Origin: an uncultured Massilia sp.
Lineage (GTDB): Bacteria > Pseudomonadota > Gammaproteobacteria > Burkholderiales > Burkholderiaceae
Direction: 5' to 3'
DNA: 23,697 nucleotides
NCBI GenBank assembly: GCA_946886065.1
Contig: CAMPHU010000055.1
Location: 1-23,697 of the forward strand
In this document: positions 1 to 8,935 of the stretch, piece by piece
Layout: every line of letters begins with the position of its first letter
Numbering within the stretch: position 1 is the first letter of the stretch
The notes under the pieces: model-generated
Seen by the model: the letters and a program-made list of their open reading frames with translations, nothing else
Databases searched by the model: none
What the model was told of the DNA's origin: nothing
Position numbers and translations under genes: made by a program

Positions 1-450
1 CATTCCTCCGCAAGCACCGATACCGGTTCGTGGAGCGATTTCGACGTCGCAAGCTTCAGCTTCGCTTCCGAGTACGTCGACACCATCACGCTGGGGAACT
101 TCGGCGGCGGGTATGGCCACGACCACGGCAATGGTTCCAAGGTCAAGCTGGACCTCTTCAACGGCACTGAGTGGATCAACGTGGCAATGTTCGACTACGG
201 CAGCAACTGGACCCAGAACCTGTCGACGACCTTCGCCAACCCGGTGAGCTTCTCGGGTTTCAACGCTACCGGCCTGCGCCTGACCGGAACCGCTTACGTC
301 GGCAACATGTACCACGGCGTCAACTCGGCGATGACCTATACGCTGAGCGGCACCCCGGGCAACGACGTGCCGGAACCGGCATCGCTGGCCCTGCTGGCCC
401 TGGGTGGCCTGGGCGCCGCAGCAGCCCGCCGTAAAGCCAAGCGCGGCTGA
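1..450 (+). CDS. PEP-CTERM sorting domain protein (5' end missing)
   Basis: The frame is open from the first base to a TGA at 448-450, giving 149 residues of a longer protein. The body is rich in Ser, Thr, Gly, Asn and aromatic residues, as in beta-rich extracellular proteins. The C-terminus is a textbook PEP-CTERM signal: the motif VPEP, a hydrophobic Ala/Leu/Gly stretch, then a basic tail (RRKAKRG). Proteins with this tag are known to be exported by Sec and then recognised at the inner membrane by an exosortase, often in exopolysaccharide-producing bacteria. No exosortase gene is in the window. The gene is convergent with gspC. The N-terminus and signal peptide lie outside the window, and the function of the body is not recognisable. 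Confidence 0.9.
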   Translation, partial: HSSASTDTGSWSDFDVASFSFASEYVDTITLGNFGGGYGHDHGNGSKVKLDLFNGTEWINVAMFDYGSNWTQNLSTTFANPVSFSGFNATGLRLTGTAYVGNMYHGVNSAMTYTLSGTPGNDVPEPASLALLALGGLGAAAARRKAKRG

Positions 451-694
451 TCGGCCCGGTGCGGCGCCCGCCCTGGGCGCTGCCGGCCGAAGCCGATTCG
501 CTTTGCCCCCGTGCCTGGACGAGTCCGGGCACGGGCACACCCATCCCGCAAGCCGCGGGCACCATCACTGAAGCAGCCGCGGCATCCCGTGCGTGCTGCT
601 CCTGCATCTCCCTCGAAGCCAGGCCCAGGCCTGCGATGCCGTAGCGCCGCGATGAAGCCGGTACGCGGCCCACGCCCGGCAGCGCCCTTGGCGC
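451..694. other. Convergent intergenic spacer, no gene seen
   Basis: This 244-base space separates the PEP-CTERM gene (+) from gspC (-). Short open frames here have no ribosome-binding site and no recognisable product. Two hairpins are visible: a strong one at 508-535 (listed separately) and a short one at 681-695 (AGCGCC, loop CTT, GGCGCT) that overlaps the gspC stop codon. Neither is followed by a clear T-run. Confidence 0.6.
508..535. terminator. Strong hairpin between convergent genes, possible bidirectional terminator
   Basis: CCCGTGCC at 508-515 pairs with GGCACGGG at 528-535. Inside, GGAC at 517-520 pairs with GTCC at 523-526, and T516-G527 can form a wobble pair. The result is a nearly uninterrupted 13-pair stem with a tiny loop. 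It lies 58 bases after the PEP-CTERM stop. No U-tract follows on either strand, so it may be a weak or Rho-assisted terminator or an RNA-stabilising hairpin. Confidence 0.4.
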
Positions 695-1423
695 TTACTG
701 CGTCGTCGAATTCTGCCCCACCGGGCTGTTGACCGAGCGCGTAGGCGGCGGCATCTGCACCTGGTTCGGCGGCGGTGCCTGGGGCGCCGCGTTCGGGTCG
801 GCCGGCGGGCCTTCGGCCGCGCCCGGATCCATCTGCGGTTCCGGGATCGGCTGCTCCGCCCCCTGGCCGGGCGCCGCGCCGCGCGCGTAATTTCCCGGCG
901 CCGGGGCGGGCTGCATGCCCGGCGGCCCGACCACCACGCCCGGCGAGGTCTGCGGCTCGACACCGGGCGCCGGCGCGGCGGCCATCGGCACCGGCGCAGG
1001 CGGCGGCGCCGAGGCCCCGCCGGCCGGCCGGGTGTCGGTCGCCAGTTCCACGCGCTTCAACACGCCGCCGTCGGACAGCATCACATACTTGGGATGCACT
1101 TCCTGCACCACGATGCCCGGAGCGATCTCGCGGCCGATGCGCACCGCCACCGGCGGCGCGCCGTCGGCCACGATGATGACCGCGCTGTTGGGACCGGCCG
1201 ACACCACGCCGGTCAGCTGGAAGTTCGAGATGGCCGCCACCGAGGGCTGGCCGCCGAACAGGGTGGCGGCGGCGTCCGGGCTGGGCTCGGCCTGGGCCGT
1301 GCTCGGCGCCGCGGCCAGCGGCCGCTGCTCGGGCTTGTACAGCTGCAGCACCCAGTAGGCGATCGAGGCCGCCAGCAGGATCAGGGCGAGCAGGCTGAGA
1401 AGAAGGGGCAAACGCTTGTTCAT
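695..1423 (-). CDS. gspC: Type II secretion system protein GspC (short form)
   Basis: GspC links the inner-membrane platform of the T2SS to the secretin through its periplasmic HR domain. The 242-residue product has one N-terminal membrane helix (about residues 5-28), a linker, and an HR-like domain (about 55-130) containing 'NFQLTGVV' and 'HPKYVMLSDGGVLKRVEL', typical of the PulC/GspC HR fold. Residues 131-242 are almost entirely Pro, Ala, Gly and Gln, and no PDZ or coiled-coil domain is visible, whereas many GspC proteins end in one. I chose ATG 1423 because it precedes the membrane helix and has an AAGGAC ribosome site. Upstream in-frame codons would overlap gspF. It is the last gene of the operon, 13 bases after the gspF stop. 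Confidence 0.85.
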   Translation of the reverse strand: MNKRLPLLLSLLALILLAASIAYWVLQLYKPEQRPLAAAPSTAQAEPSPDAAATLFGGQPSVAAISNFQLTGVVSAGPNSAVIIVADGAPPVAVRIGREIAPGIVVQEVHPKYVMLSDGGVLKRVELATDTRPAGGASAPPPAPVPMAAAPAPGVEPQTSPGVVVGPPGMQPAPAPGNYARGAAPGQGAEQPIPEPQMDPGAAEGPPADPNAAPQAPPPNQVQMPPPTRSVNSPVGQNSTTQ

Positions 1424-1436
1424 GGTGTCCTTGGCT

Positions 1437-2657
1437 TCAACGCACCAGCTGGTTGATTTCAATGATCGGCATCAGGACCGCGAGCACGATCAGCAGCACG
1501 ACCAGGCCCATCGCCAGGATCAGCACGGGCTCGAGCAGGCCGGCGATGGTGAGCGTGCGGCGTTCGAGGTCGGCCTGCTGGGAATTCGCGGCGCGCTCCA
1601 GCATGGCCGGCAGTTCGCCGGTGACTTCGCCGGCGCGGATCATGTGCACCAGCATCGGCGGGAAATGCTTCTGCACCGACAGCGCCCGCGCCAGGCTCAC
1701 GCCTTCGCGCACGCTCGCGGTCGCCTGTTCGACCAGTTCGCGCATCGCCACGTTCGACAGGGTGTCGCGGCTGGTGTCGAGCGCGCGCAGGATGGGCACG
1801 CCCGATCCGGTGGTGATCGCCAGGGTGCTGGCGAAGCGCGCGGTGTTCAGGCTGCGCTCGAACTTGCCGTAGATCGGCGCGCTCAGGAGCCAGGTGTGCC
1901 AGCGCCGCTTGAGGTCGGGATTGCGCAGCGCGCGCCGCCACATCCAGAAGGCGGCGACGATCAGGATCGCCACGTAGATGCCGTAGGCGCGCACGAAGTC
2001 CGAGATCGCCAGCATCATGACGGTCAGGAAAGGCAGCTTCTGCTTGGTGTTGGCGAACACCGAGACGATCTGCGGCACCACGTAGGTGAGCAGGAAGATC
2101 ACGATCGCGAACGCCACCACGGTCACGATCGCCGGGTAGGTGAACGCCAGGCGCACCTTCTGCACCAGGGCGTTGCGGCGCTCGATGTAGTCCGCCAGGC
2201 GCGACAGCACGCGCGACAGCTGGCCGATCTGCTCGCCCGAGGACACCAGGCCGCGGTAGATCTCGGCGAAGTCGCGCGGGTGGTGCGACAGCGCTGTCGA
2301 AAAGGCCGCGCCGCCCATCACTTCGGCGCGGATCGAGGCGATCAGGTCGCGCATGTACGGCCGCTCGGCCTGCTCCAGCAGGGCCGTGAAGGCCTGCTCC
2401 AGCGGCAGCCCTGCTTCCAGCAGGCTGGCCAGCTGGCGCGTGAACAAGGCCAGCTCGACCTGGGACAGGCGCTCGCCGAAGCCGCGCGAGCGGGTGGCGC
2501 CGCTTTCATCGACCTGGGCCGCGATGGCTTCCACGCTCAGCGGCGTCAGGCCCTGGGTGCGCAGGTCGGCGCGCGCGGCGCGCGGACTGTCGGCGTTGAC
2601 CACGCCCTTGCGGGTGGCGCCGCCCGGATCGACGGCTTCGTAACGGAAGGCCGGCAT
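1437..2657 (-). CDS. gspF: Type II secretion system inner-membrane platform protein GspF
   Basis: GspF is the polytopic core of the T2SS assembly platform and works with the ATPase GspE and with GspL/M to build the pseudopilus. The product is 406 residues, normal for the family. It starts 'MPAFRYEAVDPGG', typical for GspF, and contains two tandem T2SSF domains separated by membrane segments. Long hydrophobic helices are seen in the middle ('AIVTVVAFAIVIFLLTYVV'), shortly after ('YVAILIVAAFWMW'), and at the C-terminus ('LILAMGLVVLLIVLAVLMP'). Start ATG 2657 lies only two bases after the gspE stop, indicating translational coupling. Longer upstream readings in this frame fall inside gspE and are not credible. 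Confidence 0.96.
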   Translation of the reverse strand: MPAFRYEAVDPGGATRKGVVNADSPRAARADLRTQGLTPLSVEAIAAQVDESGATRSRGFGERLSQVELALFTRQLASLLEAGLPLEQAFTALLEQAERPYMRDLIASIRAEVMGGAAFSTALSHHPRDFAEIYRGLVSSGEQIGQLSRVLSRLADYIERRNALVQKVRLAFTYPAIVTVVAFAIVIFLLTYVVPQIVSVFANTKQKLPFLTVMMLAISDFVRAYGIYVAILIVAAFWMWRRALRNPDLKRRWHTWLLSAPIYGKFERSLNTARFASTLAITTGSGVPILRALDTSRDTLSNVAMRELVEQATASVREGVSLARALSVQKHFPPMLVHMIRAGEVTGELPAMLERAANSQQADLERRTLTIAGLLEPVLILAMGLVVLLIVLAVLMPIIEINQLVR

Positions 2658-2659
2658 GC

Positions 2660-4081
2660 CTAGTCCTTCACCACGCGCAGCAGCTCGGCGCGGGTGGTGG
2701 TGCCGTCCTGCACCCAGCGCTCGCCGTCCTCGCGCATGGTGCGCATGCCGCTCTGGACCGCGGCGGCGCGGATCTCGGCTTCGGAAGCCTGGTTGTGGAT
2801 CTGGGAGCGGATCTGCTCGGTCGTTTCCAGCAGCTCGTACACGCCGACCCGGCCGTGGTAGCCGGTGTGGCCGCAGCGCTCGCAGCCGACCGGGTGCCAG
2901 GCCTGGCCGTCGAAGGTCTTGCACTGCGAGCACAGCTTGCGCACCAGGCGCTGGGCCATCACGCCGATCAGGGAGGACGACAGCAGGAAGGGTTCGATAC
3001 CCATGTCCAGCAAGCGCGTCACGGCGGCGGCGGCGTCGTTGGTGTGCAGGGTCGCCAGCACCAGGTGGCCGGTGAGCGATGCCTGGACCGCGATCTGCGC
3101 CGTTTCCAGGTCGCGGATCTCGCCGATCATGATCACGTCCGGGTCCTGGCGCAGGATGGCGCGCAGGGCCTTGGCGAAAGTCATGTCGATGCGGGCGTTG
3201 ACCTGGGTCTGGCCGATGCCGTTGAGGTCGTATTCGATCGGGTCTTCCACCGTCATGATGTTGGTGGTGGACGCGTTCAGGCGCGACAGCGCCGCGTACA
3301 GGGTGGTGGTCTTGCCGGAACCGGTCGGGCCGGTGACCAGCACGATGCCGTGCGGCTGGTTGATCAGGCGGTCGAACTGCGGCAGCATGTCCGGGCTCAT
3401 GCCCAGGTGGCCGAGGTCGAGGCGCCCGGCTTCCTTGTCCAGCAGGCGCAGCACGGCGCGCTCGCCGTGGCCGGTCGGCAGGGTCGAGACGCGCACGTCG
3501 ACCGGCTTGCCGCCCACGCGCAGGGTGATGCGGCCGTCCTGCGGCAGGCGCTTCTCGGCGATGTCGAGCTGCGACATGATCTTGATACGCGAGATCAGGG
3601 AAGCATGGATGGCCTTCTTGGGCCGCACGATGTCGCGCAGCGCGCCGTCGATGCGGAAGCGCACCACCGAGGTCTGCTCGAAGGGCTCGATGTGGATGTC
3701 GGAGGCGCCTTCGCGCAGCGACTGCGTGAGCAGCGCGTTGATCATGCGGATCACCGGCGCGTCGTCCGAGGATTCCAGCAGGTCTTCGATGGCGGGCACG
3801 TCCTGCAGCAGCTTGGTCAGGTCGAGATCGGCGTCGAACTCGTCGGCGACCTGCGAGGCGTCGCCGCCCCCGCCGGCATAGGCGCTGGCGATGGCGTCGT
3901 CGAGCTCGCCGCGCTCGAGGCGGCGCAGGCTGATGCGCCCGAAACGGCGCGAGACTTCGGCGATCGCGGCCGGCGAGGTGGCGTTCGATACCAGCACCTC
4001 CACGCTCTGCCCGGCTTCGTCGCCGCCGCGCGCCAGCACGCCGTGGTCGCGTGCGAAGGCGTAAGGCAACAAATTGTTCAT
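2660..4081 (-). CDS. gspE: Type II secretion system ATPase GspE
   Basis: This is the cytoplasmic hexameric ATPase that powers pseudopilus assembly. The 473-residue protein has an N-terminal GspE domain (about 1-90), the N2 domain with 'ASDIHIEP' (126-133), Walker [10 protein letters not shown] (251-259), an Asp box near 277-285, Walker [13 protein letters not shown] (313-324) and a His box [11 protein letters not shown] (339-349). Four cysteines, C384/C387 and C400/C403, form the zinc-binding CxxC pair of this family. The N-terminal domain is somewhat short compared with enterobacterial GspE (about 500 residues). The start at 4081 is seven bases after the gspD stop, so the genes are probably co-translated. 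All catalytic motifs look intact. Confidence 0.97.
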   Translation of the reverse strand: MNNLLPYAFARDHGVLARGGDEAGQSVEVLVSNATSPAAIAEVSRRFGRISLRRLERGELDDAIASAYAGGGGDASQVADEFDADLDLTKLLQDVPAIEDLLESSDDAPVIRMINALLTQSLREGASDIHIEPFEQTSVVRFRIDGALRDIVRPKKAIHASLISRIKIMSQLDIAEKRLPQDGRITLRVGGKPVDVRVSTLPTGHGERAVLRLLDKEAGRLDLGHLGMSPDMLPQFDRLINQPHGIVLVTGPTGSGKTTTLYAALSRLNASTTNIMTVEDPIEYDLNGIGQTQVNARIDMTFAKALRAILRQDPDVIMIGEIRDLETAQIAVQASLTGHLVLATLHTNDAAAAVTRLLDMGIEPFLLSSSLIGVMAQRLVRKLCSQCKTFDGQAWHPVGCERCGHTGYHGRVGVYELLETTEQIRSQIHNQASEAEIRAAAVQSGMRTMREDGERWVQDGTTTRAELLRVVKD

Positions 4082-4088
4082 GATGGTG

Positions 4089-6422
4089 TCATTTCCCGTT
4101 CGGTGGCGTCACCGGTCGAAACTGGGACGCGGGCGAGGCCGGCGCCGCGGGCGCCTGGCCGGGCTGGGCCGCGCCCGGCTGGCCGGCTCCGCCCTGGCCT
4201 GCGCCAGGGCCCTGGGACGGCGCCGGCGCAGGACCGGCCGGCGGCACCGCCGCCATGCCGCCGCCGGTCGGCGGCTGGCCATTGGTCAGGGGCGGCAGCA
4301 CGGGGGCGCCGAGTTCGCGCAGCAGCGGCGAGCTTTCCGGCTGGCCTACCGCGCCGGCCGCGCGCATGTATTCGTAGCGGTCCATCGCGAGCGAGTTCGA
4401 GGCTTCCTTGCTGCGCACCACGACCGGGCGCAGGAAGACCATCAGGTTGGTCTTGACGCGGGTGCGGGTGCGGTACTTGAACAGGTTGCCGATCACCGGG
4501 ATGTCGCCCAGGCCGCGCACCTTTTCCTCGCCGTCGCCCTCGGTGTCCTCGATCAGGCCGCCGAGCACGATGATCTGGCCGTCGTCGGCCAGCACGTTGC
4601 TTTCGATCGCGCGCACGTTGGTGGTCAGGCCCGAAGCCAGGTTGCGGGTCGAGTTGTCCACGCTCGAGTTCTCGTGGTAGATCGCCATCTTGATCGTACC
4701 GCCTTCCGAAATCTGCGGACGGACCTTGAGCAGCAGGCCCACGTCCTTGCGGTCGACGGTCTGGAACGGATTGCCGCCGCCGGTGGTGGTGTTGGTCGCG
4801 TACGAGCCGGTAATGATCGGCACGTTCTGGCCGACCTTGATCGACGCCAGTTCGTTGTCCAGCGTGATCATGTTCGGTGTGGACAAGATGTTGGCGTTGC
4901 CGTCGCTTTCAAGGGCGCGCGCCACGGCGCCCAGGCCGAGCTCGCCACCCACCTGGCGGAACAGGCCGATCGACAGGCCGCCCGGCAGGGTCGGGACCGA
5001 GGTGCCGCTGAGGCCCTGGCTGGCGGCCGCGGCCAGGTTGACGATGTTGTTGCTCGGGTTGCCGCCGGTGAAGGACTGCAGGCCGCCGACGCGGTACCTG
5101 CTGTCGCTGTCGCCGGTCGCGCCCACCCATTGCACGCCGAATTCCGAGGCCTTGTTCGAGGTTACCTCGACCACCAGCGCCTCGATATAGACCTGGGCGC
5201 GGCGCACGTCGAGCTGGTCGATGACGGAACGCAAGTTGCGGTAGACCGCATCCGGCGCGGTGATGATCAGGCTGTTGGTCGAGGCGTCGGCCTGGATGAA
5301 GCCGGACCCCGCGCCGCCGCCTGCGCCGCCCGCGGTCAGCTGGCTCTGCTGGCCATAGGTGCCGCCGGTGCCGCCCATGCCGACGCTGCTCTGCTGGCCC
5401 TGCTGCCCGCCCTGCTGGCCGCCGAGCCCGCCGCCGCCCTGGCTGCCGGCCTGGATCGAGCCGCCCGAGGTGCCCTGCTGCTGCACCGGCACCGCGGAGG
5501 AGTCCTGCGACACCACGGCGCGCAGGGTCTGGGCCACGCGGCTGGCGTCGGCGTTCTTCAGGTAGACCACGTGGATATTGCCCTGCGACGAAGTCGCCTG
5601 GTCGAGGCGCGCGATCAGGCTCTTGGCCAGGTTGGCGCGCGCCTGCGAGGGGGCGCGGATCACGACCGAGTTGGTGCGCGGATCGGCCAGCACCGTGACG
5701 CGGCCGGAATCGCCGCCGGCCGCCGGCTCCATCAGGCGGGTGACCAGCTGGGCCACGTCGGTGGCGATCCCGTTGCGGATCGGGACCACGTCGAGGTCGG
5801 CCGCCACCGGCGCGTCGAGCGCGGCGATGATCTTGGCCAGGCGGCGCAGGTTGTCGGCGTAGTCGGTGACGACCAGGGTGTTGTTGCCCGGGTTCGCCAT
5901 GATCGAGTTGTTCGGCGAAATCAGCGGGCGCAGCACGGCGGTGAGGTTGGCCGCCGATTCGTAGTTCAGGTAGAACACCTGGGTCGCGATCTGGTCGCCG
6001 GTGGCGCGGCTGGCGCGCACGCCGCCCACCTGGGTCGGCGAGGACTGCAGCTTGGCTTCCGCTTCCGGCACCACCTTGGCGTAGCCGTCGCCGCTGGTGA
6101 CCACCGCGAAGCCTTGCAGGCGCAGCGCCGAGGTCAGCAGGCCGAAGGCCTGGGTCTTGCTCAGCGACTTTTCCGACTGCAGGGTGATCGTGCCCTTGAC
6201 GCGCGGGTCGATGATGAAGGTCATGCCGGTGTAATGGCCGATCGCCTTGATCACCGACTCGATGTCGGCATTGACGAAGCTCAAGGCGGCGGCGTTCGCG
6301 CCTTCCTGCGCCAGGGCCGGCAGCGGCACGGCCGTGGTCGCGGCGAAGCAGCACAGCATGGCGCCGGCGGCAAGACGGCGCAGGGCCGGGATCTCGAAGG
6401 TGGTACGGGTAGTTGTTTTCAT
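4089..6422 (-). CDS. gspD: Type II secretion system secretin GspD
   Basis: GspD forms the outer-membrane channel through which folded proteins leave the cell. The product is 777 residues. A signal peptide ends near residue 38 (ALA/Q). The N0 domain (about 45-120), the N1-N3 repeats (about 145-410) and the secretin domain (about 410-670) follow, with the family hallmark '[11 protein letters not shown]' at 561-571 and '[11 protein letters not shown]'-like '[11 protein letters not shown]' at 641-651. Two low-complexity parts stand out: a Gly/Gln-rich insert at 311-375 within N3 and a Pro/Gly/Ala tail at 711-777. ATG 6422 was chosen because it begins the signal peptide; it shares one base with the gspN stop (TAATG). 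No pilotin gene is visible nearby, and the protein lacks a lipobox. Confidence 0.97.
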   Translation of the reverse strand: MKTTTRTTFEIPALRRLAAGAMLCCFAATTAVPLPALAQEGANAAALSFVNADIESVIKAIGHYTGMTFIIDPRVKGTITLQSEKSLSKTQAFGLLTSALRLQGFAVVTSGDGYAKVVPEAEAKLQSSPTQVGGVRASRATGDQIATQVFYLNYESAANLTAVLRPLISPNNSIMANPGNNTLVVTDYADNLRRLAKIIAALDAPVAADLDVVPIRNGIATDVAQLVTRLMEPAAGGDSGRVTVLADPRTNSVVIRAPSQARANLAKSLIARLDQATSSQGNIHVVYLKNADASRVAQTLRAVVSQDSSAVPVQQQGTSGGSIQAGSQGGGGLGGQQGGQQGQQSSVGMGGTGGTYGQQSQLTAGGAGGGAGSGFIQADASTNSLIITAPDAVYRNLRSVIDQLDVRRAQVYIEALVVEVTSNKASEFGVQWVGATGDSDSRYRVGGLQSFTGGNPSNNIVNLAAAASQGLSGTSVPTLPGGLSIGLFRQVGGELGLGAVARALESDGNANILSTPNMITLDNELASIKVGQNVPIITGSYATNTTTGGGNPFQTVDRKDVGLLLKVRPQISEGGTIKMAIYHENSSVDNSTRNLASGLTTNVRAIESNVLADDGQIIVLGGLIEDTEGDGEEKVRGLGDIPVIGNLFKYRTRTRVKTNLMVFLRPVVVRSKEASNSLAMDRYEYMRAAGAVGQPESSPLLRELGAPVLPPLTNGQPPTGGGMAAVPPAGPAPAPSQGPGAGQGGAGQPGAAQPGQAPAAPASPASQFRPVTPPNGK

Positions 6423-7195
6423 TATCTGAACTCGAGTGCGATTACGTTTTTGCCGTTCACCATGCGGCGCTGGCCCAGCAGGTTCACCAGACTCCCCAGC
6501 GTCTCTTCGTAGCCGTCGGCGGCCATGGCCTGCCCGGAGAAGCGCAGACGTCCATTTTGCAGCATTCCCGAGCCCGACAGCAGCAAAGCGCCGCGTACGG
6601 TGCGCAGGGTCAGGTCGGCCTGCGGGCCGCGCCAGTCCATCACCAACTCGTAGCTGCCGAGCGGCTTGACGGGCGACATGCGCGAGCCCATGTCGGCCAG
6701 CGACAGCACCGTGCGGCCCTGCACCCTCACCATGTTTTCCTGGCGCAGCAGGTCGAGCTTGTTCCAGGTCAGCTTGATCGAGCCGGTCGGCGCCAGCGTG
6801 TTGAGCGGCGCCCCCAGGCCGGCCAGTCCGTCGGCCGGCAGCAGCAGCTCGCCGGGGCTGACCTGCCATTCGGACCAGCTGCCTTCGACCAGTACCGGGC
6901 GGCTCAGGGCTTGCGGATTCTCGAGCTCCATGTGCACCCGGCCGAACAGCACCAGGGGCGACAGCTTCCAGCCGAAGCGTCCCGGCAGCAGCGGCGTGAC
7001 CGCCCCGCCCTCGCCCGGCGCCCCGCCCACGAAGGCCGAGCCGCGCCACAGCGTACCCTGCGCATCCCCCAGAGTCAAACGGCCGCCGGTCTGCTTTTCG
7101 ACCATGGGGCCGAGCCAGGCCGCGGGCAGGAACACGAGGATCGTGGCCAGCACCGCCAGCACGACCAGCGCGCCCCAGGCGAGCGCGCGCTTCAT
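6422..7195 (-). CDS. gspN: Type II secretion system protein GspN
   Basis: GspN is an accessory T2SS component anchored in the inner membrane with a periplasmic domain; it is present in only some T2SS operons and its exact role is unclear. The 257-residue product has one N-terminal helix ('ALVVLAVLATILVFLPAAWL', about 9-28) and a soluble beta-rich domain. Features such as 'GTLWRGSAFV' near residue 48 and the repeated 'P..W' and 'GR..FSG' elements match the T2SSN family. The start ATG overlaps the gspM stop by four bases (ATGA), and the stop overlaps the gspD start by one base. Position between gspM and gspD supports the call. Confidence 0.88.
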   Translation of the reverse strand: MKRALAWGALVVLAVLATILVFLPAAWLGPMVEKQTGGRLTLGDAQGTLWRGSAFVGGAPGEGGAVTPLLPGRFGWKLSPLVLFGRVHMELENPQALSRPVLVEGSWSEWQVSPGELLLPADGLAGLGAPLNTLAPTGSIKLTWNKLDLLRQENMVRVQGRTVLSLADMGSRMSPVKPLGSYELVMDWRGPQADLTLRTVRGALLLSGSGMLQNGRLRFSGQAMAADGYEETLGSLVNLLGQRRMVNGKNVIALEFR

Positions 7196-7710
7196 GGCGC
7201 CGGCGCGCTGCCCTGGCGCAGCGTCAGGGTGGCGTCGACTTGTCCCACGGCATCTTTGGCGGTGAAGGCGGCGTCCTGCACCAGCACGCGGTTCTCGCGC
7301 CGCTGGGCGTCCAGCCAGGCCACCAGGTTGGCGAAGGACACGCCGTCGAACTGGGCCTTGGCGTATTCGCCGGTCAGGGTCAGCGAGGCGGCGGTCAGGC
7401 CGCGCGCGGCCAGGCTCGCCGTCAGGCTGTCGCGCGTCATCGGCGCCACGCTGGGCGCCGGCTGGGCGTTCAGGGCCTGGGCCTCGGCGGCCAGGGTCTG
7501 CATCTGGGCGGCCTGCTGGCGCAGCTCGGGCAGTGCGCGCTGCAGCTGCTCGCGTCCGGTCAGGGCCGGGTCGATGAACACTAGATAGATCAGGGCGAAC
7601 GCGGCAACGCCTGCGCCGACGCCGAGGAACTTGCGTTCCTGGTCGGTGCGGGCGAGCCAGTAGGCAAGCGCGCGCTCGCGCAGCGCGACGATCTGGGCGG
7701 CGATGGTCAT
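7192..7710 (-). CDS. gspM: Type II secretion system protein GspM
   Basis: GspM is a small inner-membrane protein that pairs with GspL in the T2SS platform. The 172-residue product has a cytoplasmic N-terminus, one membrane helix near residues 29-47 ('GVGAGVAAFALIYLVFI'), a helical stretch rich in Gln and Ala, and a ferredoxin-like periplasmic domain ('VSFANLVAWLDAQ', typical of the GspM C-terminus). The length is normal for the family. The start ATG at 7710 overlaps the gspL stop by four bases, and its stop overlaps gspN by four bases, so translation is coupled on both sides. Sequence conservation in this family is low, so gene order carries much of the assignment. Confidence 0.9.
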   Translation of the reverse strand: MTIAAQIVALRERALAYWLARTDQERKFLGVGAGVAAFALIYLVFIDPALTGREQLQRALPELRQQAAQMQTLAAEAQALNAQPAPSVAPMTRDSLTASLAARGLTAASLTLTGEYAKAQFDGVSFANLVAWLDAQRRENRVLVQDAAFTAKDAVGQVDATLTLRQGSAPAP

Positions 7711-8915
7711 GGCGTGCCTCCGGTGCTGCGGATGGTCCAGGTGGCCGGAGCGCTTTCCTCCAGGCTCAGGTTGCGGGCCGTGAGCGCCGTTTTCATCTGG
7801 GCAGTGACGGACGGGTCGATGGTGTCCGGCTTGACGCGCACGGTCAGCGCGCGTTCGCGGAACTCCATGGATGCGATGCCGGGCTGGCGCGCGAGCCCGC
7901 GCATGGCCTCGGCCACGGCGCCGGCCAGCCACTGGAATTCGTCGGATGCGATCTGGCCGCTGCCGGCCTTGGCGCGCGCGATGTTCTGGCGCATCTGCAG
8001 CACCGGATCCTGGATCGGGCTGTTCGGATAGACCGAGCGGAAGGTCTGGGTGATCTGGGCGCGCACGGCCTCGGCTTCGCCCTTGAGGCGCAGCCATTCG
8101 ACGTTCAGGCCGATGATGTTGACCAGGATCGCCAGCAGGGCCAGGCGGATCGGCCAGCGCCAGCGGCTCCAGTCGCGCTGGGCCACGCCGGCCGCGCCCA
8201 GGCCGGGCACCAGGTCCAGGGGGGACGCCTTTGCGCCGGCGATCCAGTGTGCCCAGGCATCGCTTTCCAGGGCGATGCCGGGCCCGGCTTCGGCCAGCAG
8301 GGCCTGGTATTCGCCCAGCTGTTCGTGCGGCACGTAGAGCACCAGCGGCGCATCGCCCGAGAGCGCGCGCGCGGTCTGCAGGATGGCCTGCGGGTTGCCG
8401 TCCATGGCCAGGCCCAGGCCCTCGACCTGGCTCTGGCGCAGGACCAGTTCGCCGTTGCCGATGGCGGCGCTGACGCTGCCCGGCTGCAGGGGCAGGCACA
8501 GCTGGGCCGGCAGCGCCGACACGGCGCGCGCGCCTTGCGCCAGCAGGGTCTTGACCAGCGGTTCGAGCCAGTCACGCTGGACCACGGCCACCGGGCGGCG
8601 GCCGTCGGGCAGCTGGGGGGCCGCGACCAGCACGCAGTCGAGCGGGTCGCCCAGGATATGTTCTTCGACCAGGGCGGGCAGCGCGGCGCGCAGGCGCGCG
8701 CCGGTCAGCGGCGGCGCCTGGACCGGCAGCAGGGTGACGTCGGCGCCGGCCAGCACCAGCACCACGCGGCGGCTGGCGGCGACCACATCGCCCAGGTTGC
8801 GCAGCGGGCCCTCGCCCTGCTGTTCGATGGCGCCGCCCTCGGCGACGAGGGCGAAGCGGCACAGCGCGCCCTCGCCTTCCGCCCGGGCTGGATGCCGGAT
8901 ATAAAGAGTAGTCAA
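7707..8915 (-). CDS. gspL: Type II secretion system protein GspL (TTG start)
   Basis: GspL binds GspE with its actin-like cytoplasmic domain and GspM with its periplasmic domain, tying the ATPase to the platform. The predicted product is 402 residues, normal for GspL. The cytoplasmic domain spans about 1-250, one membrane helix lies at about 255-272 ('LALLAILVNIIGLNV'), and a periplasmic domain follows. No ATG lies near the expected start; TTG at 8915 gives 'TTLYIRHPAR', which fits GspL N-termini, and it sits 20 bases after the gspK stop. Reading further upstream would run into gspK. The upstream AGAAAGAAAGCGAG is purine-rich but not a strong ribosome site, so the start is probable rather than certain. 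Confidence 0.9.
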   Translation of the reverse strand: MTTLYIRHPARAEGEGALCRFALVAEGGAIEQQGEGPLRNLGDVVAASRRVVLVLAGADVTLLPVQAPPLTGARLRAALPALVEEHILGDPLDCVLVAAPQLPDGRRPVAVVQRDWLEPLVKTLLAQGARAVSALPAQLCLPLQPGSVSAAIGNGELVLRQSQVEGLGLAMDGNPQAILQTARALSGDAPLVLYVPHEQLGEYQALLAEAGPGIALESDAWAHWIAGAKASPLDLVPGLGAAGVAQRDWSRWRWPIRLALLAILVNIIGLNVEWLRLKGEAEAVRAQITQTFRSVYPNSPIQDPVLQMRQNIARAKAGSGQIASDEFQWLAGAVAEAMRGLARQPGIASMEFRERALTVRVKPDTIDPSVTAQMKTALTARNLSLEESAPATWTIRSTGGTP

Positions 8916-8935
8916 ACTGTCTCGCTTTCTTTCTT

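Noticed and set aside
451..694. Short open frames in the spacer after the PEP-CTERM gene.
   Set aside because: No ribosome-binding sites, no recognisable protein features, and they overlap each other in several frames.
1416..2663. A long open frame (about 415 codons) on the plus strand opposite gspF.
   Set aside because: Same reason: it mirrors gspF codons, has a His/Gln/Arg-rich composition and shows no family motif.
2795..4456. A long open frame opposite gspE running into gspD.
   Set aside because: It crosses two confirmed genes on the other strand and has no protein-like motifs.
4074..6512. A very long open frame (about 810 codons) on the plus strand opposite gspD.
   Set aside because: High GC leaves few stop codons opposite well-used codons. 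The translation is compositionally odd (Arg, His, Gln, Gly rich), has no signal or domain, and the minus-strand reading is an unmistakable secretin.
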